Of a DNA stretch of 64,000 nt, positions 1 to 8,041 are shown in pieces. The DNA comes from Streptomyces prunicolor NBRC 13075 (GTDB lineage: Bacteria; Actinomycetota; Actinomycetes; Streptomycetales; Streptomycetaceae). The notes under the pieces were generated by a model, which saw only the letters and a program-made list of their open reading frames with translations, did not search any database and was not told where the DNA came from. The translations under genes were made by a program, and so were the position numbers. Within the stretch, counting starts at the first letter, position 1, and each line of letters begins with the position of its first letter. The DNA is taken from positions 1 to 64,000 of the forward strand of contig NZ_BARF01000021.1 of NCBI RefSeq assembly GCF_000367365.1, given 5' to 3'.

Positions 1-1024
1 GGGTTGAAGCTTGCGCCAGTTTCAAGGCGTAGGTTGGCCACCAATTGCCCGCCTTCGGGCCGCCCTTGCACTCTCCGTCCGACTCACCCGGGCGTTTGAT
101 CCACAAGTACGCGTCCACCAGCGGGTTCGCCGTCTTTGTTGTGGGGGTTTCACCCAGGGCCCTGCCCGGGGGGTTGCACCAGTTCTCGTCTGTGTCGCCA
201 TCCGTATACGGTCCGTTGCCGTTGCGGCTGGTGTCGATGACGAAGTGTTTGTCGGCGGTCTTGGCCGAGAGTTGTTTGCCGTAGGCGATGGAGTCCTGGG
301 TGGAGTAGAAGTTGGAGACGTTCACCGCGAAGCCGTCGGCCTTCGCCAGGCCCGCTCGTTCGAGGGGCTGGTAGATCTCGTCGGGGTGGCCCCAGCCCGC
401 GTTTCCGGCGTCCAGGTAGACCTTCGTGTGGGTGAGGGACTTGAGCTTGGTGATCGCGTAGGCGAGTAGGTCGTAGCGCTCCGCCTGGAATTGGGCGGGA
501 GTGCAGCCGTCCACCAGGTGGAGGATGGCGTCCGGTTCCAGGATCACGGTCGCCGCGCGGTCCGTGATGCCCTGCGCCACCGCGTCGATCCACTCGCGGT
601 ACGCGTCGCCGTCGCCCGCGCCGCCCTGGGAGTACTGGCCGCAGTCGCGGTGCGGGATGTTGTAGAGGACCAGGAGTGCGGTGCGGCCGGCCTTGTCGGC
701 GGCCTCGGTGAAGCCCTGGGCCTCCGCCTTCGGGTTCTCCGCGCCGATCCACTCGCCGGTCGGCTGCTCGGCGATCTTTCGGATCTGTTCGGCGTCCGAC
801 GTCTTGCCCGCCTTGACGTAAGTGGCCACCTGGCGGGCCGCGTTGGTGTCCGGGTTGACCCAGATCGGGTCCGCTCCCTCGGGCTGTTGGGTGATCTTCG
901 CGTTCGCGTCGGGTTTCTTGTCCCCGTCCCCCGAGGAACACCCCGCGATCAGCAACGCGGCCCCCAGAACCAACGCCGACGTCCGTGTGCCGAAGGAGAC
1001 CGGGGTCCCCTGGCTGCCGTACAT
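1..1024 (-). CDS. glycoside hydrolase family 6 cellulase, lipoprotein (3' end beyond window)
   Basis: Predicted secreted endo- or exo-1,4-beta-glucanase of family GH6 that cuts cellulose with inversion. The reading frame is open to the window edge, so the C-terminus is missing. The start at 1024 gives a lipoprotein signal: a hydrophobic segment ending in LLIAGC, followed by a Ser/Gly/Asp-rich linker. Family motifs seen in order are TALLVLYNIPHRDC, VILEPDAI (the Asp of this block is the general acid in GH6), HFVIDTSRNGNG, WCNPPGRALG and DAYLWIKRPGESDG. The near-complete set of motifs suggests only a few residues are lost. Lipid anchoring, rather than free secretion with a cellulose-binding module, is the notable trait. 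The gene is divergent from the GAF-ANTAR gene. Confidence 0.9.
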   Translation of the reverse strand, partial: MYGSQGTPVSFGTRTSALVLGAALLIAGCSSGDGDKKPDANAKITQQPEGADPIWVNPDTNAARQVATYVKAGKTSDAEQIRKIAEQPTGEWIGAENPKAEAQGFTEAADKAGRTALLVLYNIPHRDCGQYSQGGAGDGDAYREWIDAVAQGITDRAATVILEPDAILHLVDGCTPAQFQAERYDLLAYAITKLKSLTHTKVYLDAGNAGWGHPDEIYQPLERAGLAKADGFAVNVSNFYSTQDSIAYGKQLSAKTADKHFVIDTSRNGNGPYTDGDTDENWCNPPGRALGETPTTKTANPLVDAYLWIKRPGESDGECKGGPKAGNWWPTYALKLAQAST

Positions 1025-1199
1025 CCAACTCCCCCTTGGCTGTACCGATCCAAGGCTCAATCGTGACATACGTGGCGTGCCGCCCACGAGAACGCCCGGG
1101 TGTTGTCGTCCGGCTGTTACACCTCCGCTCCTCGGGGTAGATGGGCGGCCTAGGGGCTGTCCGGCGGGCTCGGTCGCGGGGCAGGGGGAGGTGGCCGTC

Positions 1200-1943
1200 A
1201 TGCACCACACGTCCCGGGAGAGCAGGCTCGCCGCGGCGCTGGTGGAGGCCGCCGACACCCTGATCGAGGACTTCGACACCGAGGAGTATCTGCGGCGGCT
1301 GGCCGATCATTGCGTGGAGCTGCTGTCCGCTTGGGCTGCCGGGGTTGTGTTGATTGATGGTGGTGAGGCCGTGGCGCTGGCCGGGAGCAGGCGCGGCGGT
1401 CGCGAGGAGGTGGCTCTCGATCTGCTGGCGGCACAGCACAACTCCGGGCCCTGTCTGGAGAGTTACGGGTCCGGGCGGCCCGTACCGCCGGTGTCGATCA
1501 GCTCGGCCCAGGTGGCCGCCCGCTGGCCGGAGTTCACCGAACGGGCCCTGCGGCACGGCATCGTGGCGACCTTCGCGGTGCCGGTGCGGCGGCGCGAGAC
1601 GCTGCTCGGCGCGCTCAATGTGTTCGAGTCGGCGCTGCCCAACTCCGCTTCGGACGGCGGGCGTTCGGAGGTGGCGGTGGCGCAGGCCCTCGCCGACGCC
1701 GCCGCTCTGGGGCTGAAGAATCATCGCACGTACGCCCAATCCCGTTCCCTGGCCGGGCAGTTGCAGGAGGCGCTGTCGAGCCGGGTTCGGATCGAGCAGG
1801 CCAAGGGGATGCTCGCCGAACGCTGGCAGGTCGGTACCGACGAGGCGTTCATCGCGTTGCGCGGGCATGCGCGACGGCACCGGCTGCCGTTGGACCTGGT
1901 CGCGCGGTCGGTGATCGAGGGGGGACTTGTGGATCGACTGTGA
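1200..1943 (+). CDS. GAF and ANTAR domain-containing regulator
   Basis: A 247-aa signal-responsive RNA-binding regulator. Residues about 20-160 form a GAF sensor domain. The C-terminal ~55 residues are an ANTAR domain (block RIEQAKGMLAERW, then a helix with ALRGHARRH), which in this family binds paired hairpins in nascent RNA and prevents termination. The ATG at 1200 is preceded by a purine-rich ribosome site (GGGGGAGG), so longer upstream reading was not used. The ligand of the GAF domain cannot be told from sequence. No ANTAR hairpin target was seen next to the gene. Confidence 0.88.
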   Translation: MHHTSRESRLAAALVEAADTLIEDFDTEEYLRRLADHCVELLSAWAAGVVLIDGGEAVALAGSRRGGREEVALDLLAAQHNSGPCLESYGSGRPVPPVSISSAQVAARWPEFTERALRHGIVATFAVPVRRRETLLGALNVFESALPNSASDGGRSEVAVAQALADAAALGLKNHRTYAQSRSLAGQLQEALSSRVRIEQAKGMLAERWQVGTDEAFIALRGHARRHRLPLDLVARSVIEGGLVDRL

Positions 1944-2194
1944 CCAGTGCATATGACGGCGAGCGACTACTGCGAGACATGGCGTTATTCGCCCTCTAGG
2001 CCCGGACGCTCATTCGTTCTAGAGTCATTCCCGACGGCCCCAGCCCCTGGCCCGAATCCACACCTTCCACCACTGGTTTTCCAGACCTCCCGCGCCGTTC
2101 GCCGGGTTACTCCCGCAGCCCGTGCGCGTGCGGTTGAGGACCAGCCCGGTCGGCGGCTTCAAGGGGGGAGCAGGTCGTCGGCCGGGCCCGGTTG

Positions 2195-2878
2195 TCAGAG
2201 TCCGGTGCCGGTGAGGTAGGCGGACACGATCACGTTCGCCGTGTAGCTGCGGCTGGCGCGGTCGAAGGTGCCGCCGCAGGTGATCAGGCGGAGTTCGGCG
2301 CGGCCCGACTCCCGGGTGCCGTAGGCCTGTTGGGCGTCGAAGTGGGTACGGGTCAGGACGCGGACGTCGTCGACGGTGAACTCGGCGACCTTGCCGTCGT
2401 CGCGGATCACCCGGATCGTTCCGCCCGGGCGGAGGGTGCTGAGCTTGTAGAAGACGGCGGGCCTGGTCTCGGTGTCGACGTGGCCGACCATCAGGGCGGT
2501 TCCGGGGGCCCCGGGCCGTACTCCGTTCCCGTACCAGCCGACCACGCCCGCCTGGTCGAACGGCGGTGGGTCGATCGCGCCCTGCGTGTCCAGGCCGCGG
2601 GCCACCACCGGTGCCTGTACGGCGAGTTGGGGAATGTCGATGCGCTGGGGCAGGGCGTTGCCCAACGGCTTTGCCGCGGGCGGGAGTTCGGCCTCCGGGG
2701 GGCGGCCGACCGCCGCCACGTCGCCGGTCGTCGGCGCGGATATGCCCTGCCGGATGTCGGTCAGGTCCTGGCCCCACAGCCACAGCCCGAGCAGCAGCAC
2801 GGCCCAGGCGACCCCGGTCAGCAGCCGTCCGGTGCCGGTGGAACGCTCGTGGTCGGCGGGCCTGTCGTGATCGAACAT
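2195..2878 (-). CDS. class F sortase
   Basis: A 227-aa transpeptidase anchored by one N-terminal membrane helix (about residues 18-36, WAVLLLGLWLWG). The sortase barrel shows the catalytic His in VGHVDTE, the Cys in LRLITCGG and a following Arg in RASRSYTANVIV. Actinobacterial class F sortases attach or process secreted proteins at the envelope. It begins 6 bp after the secreted protein gene encoded upstream on the same strand, so the two are probably one transcript and that protein is the likely partner. No LPXTG-type motif is visible in the partner, so the substrate is unproven. Confidence 0.88.
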   Translation of the reverse strand: MFDHDRPADHERSTGTGRLLTGVAWAVLLLGLWLWGQDLTDIRQGISAPTTGDVAAVGRPPEAELPPAAKPLGNALPQRIDIPQLAVQAPVVARGLDTQGAIDPPPFDQAGVVGWYGNGVRPGAPGTALMVGHVDTETRPAVFYKLSTLRPGGTIRVIRDDGKVAEFTVDDVRVLTRTHFDAQQAYGTRESGRAELRLITCGGTFDRASRSYTANVIVSAYLTGTGL

Positions 2879-2884
2879 GGCCGG

Positions 2885-3433
2885 TCAGCCCGTCCTGCGG
2901 CTCCGGCGGGCGCTGCGCAGCGCCACGGCCGTCGCGGCGACACCGGCCAGCAGCAGACCCACCACGGCGTGCGCGGTACCGGGACCGGCCGCATGCGCGT
3001 CCACGGCGGCCAGGTGCCGCGCCGTACCGCCACCGCCCGCGTGGACGGGCGCGACCGGCGAGGCGGGGGCCGAGGGAGGCGCTGACGGCGACTGGGAAGC
3101 GTCCGCCACGACCTTGATCGCGCCCTTCACCGTCACGCTTCCGCAGGTGATCTTCACGTCGTAGCTGCCCGGTTCCAGCGAGCTGCGGACCCGGGTCTCA
3201 CCGGCGAGGGTGCCGGCCGCGCCGACCAGCTTGGCGTCGGCGACGAACGCGTCCGACGCCGCCGAGCCCGTCGTACCGGCACAGCCGCTGATCTTCAGCG
3301 CTACCTCGCCGCCGGGGGCCGGGGAAGCGGGGGTCACCGAGACGCCGCCTCCGTCCGCCGCGTACGCCGTCGGGGTGAGCGTCGCGAGGACCACCGCGGC
3401 GCCCGTACAGAGTGTGACTTTCAGTGAACCCAT
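2885..3433 (-). CDS. secreted, C-terminally membrane-anchored protein, sortase partner
   Basis: A 182-aa protein with an N-terminal Sec signal peptide (ALA-type cleavage near AYAADGG), a beta-rich middle (about residues 30-115) with a pair of cysteines, a Pro/Ser/Ala-rich linker, and a C-terminal membrane helix (HAVVGLLLAGVAATAVAL) with an Arg-rich tail. This is the layout of a cell-wall sorting substrate but lacks a clear LPXTG pentapeptide; AAGPGT is the nearest segment. The start at 3433 has a GGAGG ribosome site that lies in a perfect palindrome (3441-3456). It is probably cotranscribed with the class F sortase. Confidence 0.72.
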   Translation of the reverse strand: MGSLKVTLCTGAAVVLATLTPTAYAADGGGVSVTPASPAPGGEVALKISGCAGTTGSAASDAFVADAKLVGAAGTLAGETRVRSSLEPGSYDVKITCGSVTVKGAIKVVADASQSPSAPPSAPASPVAPVHAGGGGTARHLAAVDAHAAGPGTAHAVVGLLLAGVAATAVALRSARRSRRTG

Positions 3434-3440
3434 CGTGAAC

Positions 3441-3456
3441 CTCCAGATATCTGGAG
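3441..3456. promoter_or_regulatory. 16-bp perfect palindrome covering the ribosome site
   Basis: CTCCAGATATCTGGAG is perfectly self-complementary. Its right half supplies the GGAG of the Shine-Dalgarno for the minus-strand gene starting at 3433. It could be a repressor operator or a small RNA hairpin hiding the ribosome site; the sequence cannot separate these. Confidence 0.45.
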
Positions 3457-3579
3457 ACTCCTCCTCGCAGTGGACGCCCGCATCCTCAGCCGCGCCCGGC
3501 TGCTCCGTATGGGGGACGGCGCCGGAAGGTGCATAGCATGGTCACCTCACATGCCCGCGTACCGCAGGAGTGCCCACCC

Positions 3580-4359
3580 ATGACAGAGCGCAAGCCCATC
3601 GAATCGTGGCTCACCGACATGGACGGGGTGCTGATGCACGAAGGCGTCCCGGTGCCCGGCGCGGAGGCGTTCATCAAGACGCTGCGGGAGAAGGGACGTC
3701 CGTTCCTGGTCCTCACCAACAACTCGATCTACACCGCGCGCGACCTGCACGCCCGGCTGAACCGGATCGGGCTCGACGTACCGGTGGAGAACATCTGGAC
3801 CTCGGCGCTGGCCACCGCGGCCTTCCTGGACAACCAGCACCCCGGCGGCACCGCCTATGTGATCGGCGAGGCCGGGCTGACGACGGCACTGCACGACGCG
3901 GGGTACGTGCTGACCGACTCCGACCCCGACTTCGTGATCCTGGGCGAGACCCGCACGTACTCCTTCGAGGCCCTGACCAAGGCGATCCGGCTGATCAACG
4001 ACGGCGCCCGGTTCATCGCGACCAACCCCGACAACACCGGGCCCTCCCCCGAGGGCGCCCTGCCGGCGACCGGTTCGGTGGCCGCGCTGATCACCAAGGC
4101 GACCGGCAAGGAGCCCTACTTCGTCGGCAAGCCGAACCCGCTGATGATGCGGAGCGCGCTGAACACCATCGGCGCGCACTCGGAGAGCAGCGCCATGATC
4201 GGTGACCGCATGGACACGGACGTACTGGCCGGGCTGGAGGCAGGGATGGAGACCTTCCTCGTCCTCACCGGGCTGACGACCAGGGGCGATCTGGAGCGGT
4301 ACCCGTACCGGCCCACGAAGGTCGTGGAGTCCATCGCCGACCTGGTCGACCTGATCTGA
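3580..4359 (+). CDS. HAD-IIA family hydrolase (NagD-like phosphatase)
   Basis: A 259-aa cytoplasmic phosphatase of HAD subfamily IIA. HAD motif I is DMDGVL near residue 10, motif II is VLTNNS, the conserved Lys is in GKPNPLMM, and motif IV is MIGDRMDTDVLAGLEAG. Members dephosphorylate sugar phosphates or nucleotides; the exact substrate is unknown. The start at 3580 is chosen for its CAGGAG site and because homologues begin just before the ESWLTDMDG segment. It is transcribed alone and converges on the HAD gene at 4411. Confidence 0.92.
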   Translation: MTERKPIESWLTDMDGVLMHEGVPVPGAEAFIKTLREKGRPFLVLTNNSIYTARDLHARLNRIGLDVPVENIWTSALATAAFLDNQHPGGTAYVIGEAGLTTALHDAGYVLTDSDPDFVILGETRTYSFEALTKAIRLINDGARFIATNPDNTGPSPEGALPATGSVAALITKATGKEPYFVGKPNPLMMRSALNTIGAHSESSAMIGDRMDTDVLAGLEAGMETFLVLTGLTTRGDLERYPYRPTKVVESIADLVDLI

Positions 4360-4410
4360 TTGACCTGATCCGGCCAGGGGGATCTCCCCTCGCGCCACTG
4401 ATGCCGTTCG

Positions 4411-5103
4411 TCATGCGAGGACTCCGGGCAACTGTCCTACGCCGTCGAGGACTTGGGTCGCCCCGGCCGCCCGCAGCGCGTCCGCGTCGTGCGCGCCGGT
4501 CAGGACGCCGGCGACCAGGCCCGCGCCCGCGCGGACCCCGCTGCGCATGTCGTACGAGGTGTCGCCGACGACGGCCAGCTGTCGTACGTCGTCGGCAACT
4601 CCCGTACGCAGGAAGGCCGTCAGCACCATGTCCGGGTACGGGCGTCCCCGGCCGCCGGCGTCGGCGGGGCACAGGGTGAGGTCGGCGAGGTCCTGCCAGC
4701 CGAGCGCGGCCAGGATCGCGTCCTGCGTGGTGCGGGCGAAGCCGGTCGTCAACACGACTGTGCGGCCTTGGGACTTGAGGGTCTCGATGGTCTCGCGGGC
4801 GCCGGGGAGGGCGGCGACCCGGCCGCCGTCGACGAGTTCGGCGTACGCCGCTTCGAAGGCCTTGTTGGCGTCCTGGGCCTTGGCCTCCGCGCCGAACAGG
4901 TGGCGGAAGACGGAGATCTTGGACTCGCCCATGGTGGCGCGGACGTAGTCGAGCATCGAGTCGGGTCCGGAGCCGGGTTCCTCGCCCATGTGGCGGGCGG
5001 CAGCGGCGAACGCCTCCTCGACGAGACCGCCGTCGGCGACGGTCGTGCCGGCCATGTCGAGGACGACGAGACGGATGTCGGGTGTCGTGGGGTTCGGGTT
5101 CAT
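4411..5103 (-). CDS. phosphonatase-like HAD hydrolase
   Basis: A 230-aa HAD hydrolase of the phosphonatase-like type (PhnX relatives). Motif I is VVLDMAGTT, motif II is VVLTTGF and motif IV is VVGDTSYDMRSG. The clade is defined largely by its gene context: an FAD oxidoreductase and a GntR regulator, both present here directly upstream on the same strand. The likely role is hydrolysis of a C-P or phosphate ester bond in aminophosphonate breakdown. GTG codons at 5115 and 5124 are alternative starts; the one at 5124 would overlap the upstream stop by 4 bp and give translational coupling. None has a strong ribosome site. Confidence 0.85.
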   Translation of the reverse strand: MNPNPTTPDIRLVVLDMAGTTVADGGLVEEAFAAAARHMGEEPGSGPDSMLDYVRATMGESKISVFRHLFGAEAKAQDANKAFEAAYAELVDGGRVAALPGARETIETLKSQGRTVVLTTGFARTTQDAILAALGWQDLADLTLCPADAGGRGRPYPDMVLTAFLRTGVADDVRQLAVVGDTSYDMRSGVRAGAGLVAGVLTGAHDADALRAAGATQVLDGVGQLPGVLA

Positions 5104-5120
5104 GAGGGGGATCACGGGGG

Positions 5121-6245
5121 TCACCAGTCCAGTTCGTTCGCGGTGGTTTCGGCGATCGCCGGGGAGCAGGTCATGCCTCGTCCGCCGGGTCCGGTGACCA
5201 ACCAGACGCCGTCGCGCACCTGTTGGCGGTGGACGACGCGGGCGGGGTCGGTGCACTGCGCGTACACGCCGGCCCAGCGGCGGCGGATCTTCGGGAGGGG
5301 ACGGCCGAGGAACGATTCGAGGACCTCGGCGAGATGGTCGTAGGGATCCTCGGTGGTGTCGAAGGCGAACGGGTGCTCGTACTCGTGGGTGTCGCCGATG
5401 GTCAGTCCGCCGTCGGCGCGCTGCACCATGAGGAGTTGCATGGCGTGCGCGGCCGGGATCCGCAACTGCGGTTGTTCGACGTTGAGTTGGTCCAGGGCCC
5501 GGCCGCGGTAGGCCGGGTAGTAGCGGAAGCTGTCCGCGTCGGCGACCGATGTGGTGAGCGGTTCGCCGAGCGGGTCGGTCTGCATCATCTGCAACCGGAC
5601 GCGGCGGACGGGGAGTTCGGGTCCGGCGAGTTCGCGGACGAGTCCGCCGAGCCAGGCGCCCGTGCACAGCACGACCACGTCGGAGGCGTGCACGTCCCCG
5701 TGGTCGTCGCGTACCGCGTGCTCGCCGATGACCTCGCGGACCTCGCGGCCCGGCAGGAAGGTGTAGTTCGGGGACTTCGACAGCTCGGCGCGCAGGGCGA
5801 GTTGGGCGGTGCGGGGTTCGACGGCCGCGTCGCGCTCGCAGTACAGGGCGGCGGTGAAGGCGCCGCGGAGGGCGGGGTTCACGGCGCGGGCCTCGGCCGG
5901 GGTGAGGAGTTTGTAGCCGCGCGCCGCGGAGTCCTCCCTCGCTATGGCGGCCTCGGCGACGGCGAGTTCGCGCTCGCCCCGGACCGGGGTCAGCGAACCG
6001 TTGGCCCGGAAGCCGAGCCCGGGCACGCGGGCGCCGATCTCCTCCCACAACTCCCTTGCCCGCAGGGCGGTTTCGAGTTCCTCGCCGCCCGCGCGGCCAC
6101 TCACCCAGATCTGCCCGAAGTTGCGCAACGAAGCGCCGCGAGCCTCCGCCTCGCGCTCGATCTGTACGACCTCATGGCCGCGTTCCACTGCTTGCCAGGC
6201 GTGCATGGTGCCCACCACGCCGCCTCCGACGACTGTCACTCTCAC
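5121..6245 (-). CDS. FAD-dependent oxidoreductase of the phosphonate-associated (TIGR03364) type
   Basis: A 374-aa flavoprotein of the DAO/glycine-oxidase fold. The N-terminal Rossmann motif VVGGGVVGTMHAW binds FAD, and RGMTCSPAIAE near the C-terminus is the second flavin-binding block. It sits between a GntR regulator and a phosphonatase-like HAD gene, the arrangement that defines this subgroup. By family it probably oxidises an amino group on an aminoethylphosphonate-like substrate to the aldehyde used by the HAD enzyme. The substrate is inferred from context only. Confidence 0.85.
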   Translation of the reverse strand: MRVTVVGGGVVGTMHAWQAVERGHEVVQIEREAEARGASLRNFGQIWVSGRAGGEELETALRARELWEEIGARVPGLGFRANGSLTPVRGERELAVAEAAIAREDSAARGYKLLTPAEARAVNPALRGAFTAALYCERDAAVEPRTAQLALRAELSKSPNYTFLPGREVREVIGEHAVRDDHGDVHASDVVVLCTGAWLGGLVRELAGPELPVRRVRLQMMQTDPLGEPLTTSVADADSFRYYPAYRGRALDQLNVEQPQLRIPAAHAMQLLMVQRADGGLTIGDTHEYEHPFAFDTTEDPYDHLAEVLESFLGRPLPKIRRRWAGVYAQCTDPARVVHRQQVRDGVWLVTGPGGRGMTCSPAIAETTANELDW

Positions 6246-6325
6246 GACCTGAGCCTGACCGACGGCCGCACTTTTGGGCTAGACCCGTTACTTATTCGTT
6301 ATGAATGGATGGGTTCGTCAGGTGA

Positions 6326-7084
6326 CTACTGATGCGTCAGGTGAGTGGTGAACGAGAAGCGGTCGCCCCGGTACAGGCCCCGCACCCGTTCCAGCGGGCG
6401 GCCCTCCGTGTCCCGTGACACACGGTGGATCAGCAGCATCGGGAGGGCGGGCGGGGTGCCGATGAGGAGGGCCTCGCGCGGGGTGGCGAGCACGGTCTCG
6501 ATGCGTTCGTCGGCGTCGCCGAAGTGGATGCCGCGGGCGCCGAGGTAGCCGTAGAAGGAGGAGTCGGGCTCGAAGTCGGTGTCCAGGTGCGGGAGTCGGG
6601 CGACGGAGACGTAGGTGCTTTCGAGGCCGACCCGCTCGTCGTCGGCGAGCAGGACGCGCTCCAGGTGCCAGACGGGTTCGCCGCGGGTCAGTCCGGTCTC
6701 GGCGGCGAGTGCGTCGGGGCAGGGGAAGCGGTCGAGGGTGACGAGGCTGCGGCCCGGGGTGCGGCCCTGTCGTCGTACGCCCTCGGTGTAGCTGGCCAGG
6801 GACAGCGGCTGCTCCAGCTTGGGCCCCGCGACGACCGTGCCCCGGCCCTGCCGGCGCAGCCTGCCCTCCAGCACGAGTTCGCGCAGCGCCTGCCGCACGG
6901 TCTCGCGGGCGACCTCGTACCGCTCGGAGAGGTCGCGCTCGGTGGGGATCGGGCCACCCTCCCCCAACTCGTCGACGAGCGCGGCGATTTGGGCCTTCAC
7001 CGCGTAGTACTTGGGGATACGGCCGTGCTCCGGGATGCCGGAGCGGACGGGGGCGCCGGGGGCCTGGTCGTTCGGGTAGTCCAC
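6326..7084 (-). CDS. GntR family transcriptional regulator (HutC-type effector domain)
   Basis: A 252-aa repressor-type protein. The N-terminal winged helix (about residues 20-85) contains GPIPTERDLSERYEVARETV, and the C-terminal UTRA effector domain (about 100-250) ends with RVRGLYRGDRFSF. The GTG at 7084 is chosen because the conserved PEHGRIPKYY block follows closely. It lies 80 bp upstream of the FAD oxidoreductase in the same direction and probably controls the aminophosphonate genes and itself. No clear operator was identified. Confidence 0.88.
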   Translation of the reverse strand: MDYPNDQAPGAPVRSGIPEHGRIPKYYAVKAQIAALVDELGEGGPIPTERDLSERYEVARETVRQALRELVLEGRLRRQGRGTVVAGPKLEQPLSLASYTEGVRRQGRTPGRSLVTLDRFPCPDALAAETGLTRGEPVWHLERVLLADDERVGLESTYVSVARLPHLDTDFEPDSSFYGYLGARGIHFGDADERIETVLATPREALLIGTPPALPMLLIHRVSRDTEGRPLERVRGLYRGDRFSFTTHLTHQ

Positions 7085-7115
7085 GGGGAGATCGTCGCAG
7101 AAGCGACCGGCGGCG

Positions 7116-7934
7116 CTAGCGGCGCCTCCGGGCCAGGAGCAGGGCGCCGGTGGTGACAAGGAGGACGGATGCGGCGGCGAGGACGAGGTGTTCGGGGCCG
7201 ATTCCGGTGCGCGCGAGTTCGTCGGTGAACGAGAGGTCCTCGGCGGGCGCGGTGGCGGTGGGAGCGGGGGTCGTCGTGGAAGTGGCGGGGGTGCTGGATC
7301 CCGGGACGGCGGGGTCGACGTCGAAGCGGTAGTCGTTCGACTGGCCGACCCAGTCCCCGTCGTCGGCATGGCGCTGTACGACGGCTGCGTCGGCGGTGAT
7401 CTCGTTCGCGACGGCGTCCGGGGCCAGCGCGAGGCGCATCTTCACGGTGAGGGTCTTGCCGGGGTCGACCGTGAAGCCCGGGAAGCCGTCGTCGAAGGCG
7501 CCGACCAGTTCGGCCTCGTCGGTCCGGGCGAAGTGGACCGGGTGCGGGCGGGGGCGGGTGCCGTCGTAGAACTCCAGCTTGGGCTGGGACGGTTTCAGGG
7601 CACGCTGCTGGTCCACGAGGACGACGACCGGGTGGATCGCGGTGCAGCGGTGGGTGGTGGTGTTGGTGAGGTCGAGGTACCAGGTGCCGTAGCCGCCGCC
7701 GGCCTCGTAGGAGTCGGGGCCGTCGTGGATGCGGGTGGTGAGGGGGAAGGTGTGGGCGTCGGGGGCGGCACAGGTGGGAGCGGCGGCCGCCGTGCCTGCC
7801 GCGTGGGCCGATGGTGTGGCTGCGATGAGGAGGGGGGCGGCTGCGGCGAGGCAGAGGGACAGGGACCGGGACAGGGGCAGAGACCGGGACAAGGGTGCGC
7901 GCAGTGGGGTGCGCGGGCGCAGGGGCAGTCGCAT
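7116..7934 (-). CDS. LAXTG-anchored surface protein
   Basis: A 272-aa secreted protein. It has an N-terminal signal peptide with a twin Ser/Arg/Leu-rich n-region, a beta-rich body with one Cys near residue 55 and one near 93, and a C-terminal sorting signal: ELARTG, then a hydrophobic stretch and an RRRR tail. LAXTG is the motif used by class E sortases in Streptomyces, and such a sortase lies at 20190-20984. No strong ribosome site is visible at the ATG at 7934; a longer form from 7979 is possible. Its surface function is unknown. Confidence 0.8.
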   Translation of the reverse strand: MRLPLRPRTPLRAPLSRSLPLSRSLSLCLAAAAPLLIAATPSAHAAGTAAAAPTCAAPDAHTFPLTTRIHDGPDSYEAGGGYGTWYLDLTNTTTHRCTAIHPVVVLVDQQRALKPSQPKLEFYDGTRPRPHPVHFARTDEAELVGAFDDGFPGFTVDPGKTLTVKMRLALAPDAVANEITADAAVVQRHADDGDWVGQSNDYRFDVDPAVPGSSTPATSTTTPAPTATAPAEDLSFTDELARTGIGPEHLVLAAASVLLVTTGALLLARRRR

Positions 7935-8041
7935 AAACACATGAGCGTGCCGGGGGTGAGGGCCGACAGAGGGTGACATGGCCGGGAGTGTGCCTCGAAC
8001 GGGCGCGGCTGTTCCGCCAGGCAGAGCAGACGGTCAGTCGG

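Noticed and set aside
150..1952. A 600-codon open frame on the minus strand through the GH6 and GAF-ANTAR genes
   Set aside because: Its translation is Arg/Pro/His-rich with no family motifs, typical of the antisense or shifted frame in high-GC DNA; the GH6 and GAF-ANTAR frames account for the region.
5104..6048. N-terminal extension of the phosphonatase-like hydrolase through the oxidoreductase gene
   Set aside because: The extension is low-complexity Arg-rich and overlaps the oxidoreductase completely; HAD motif I sits just after 5103.
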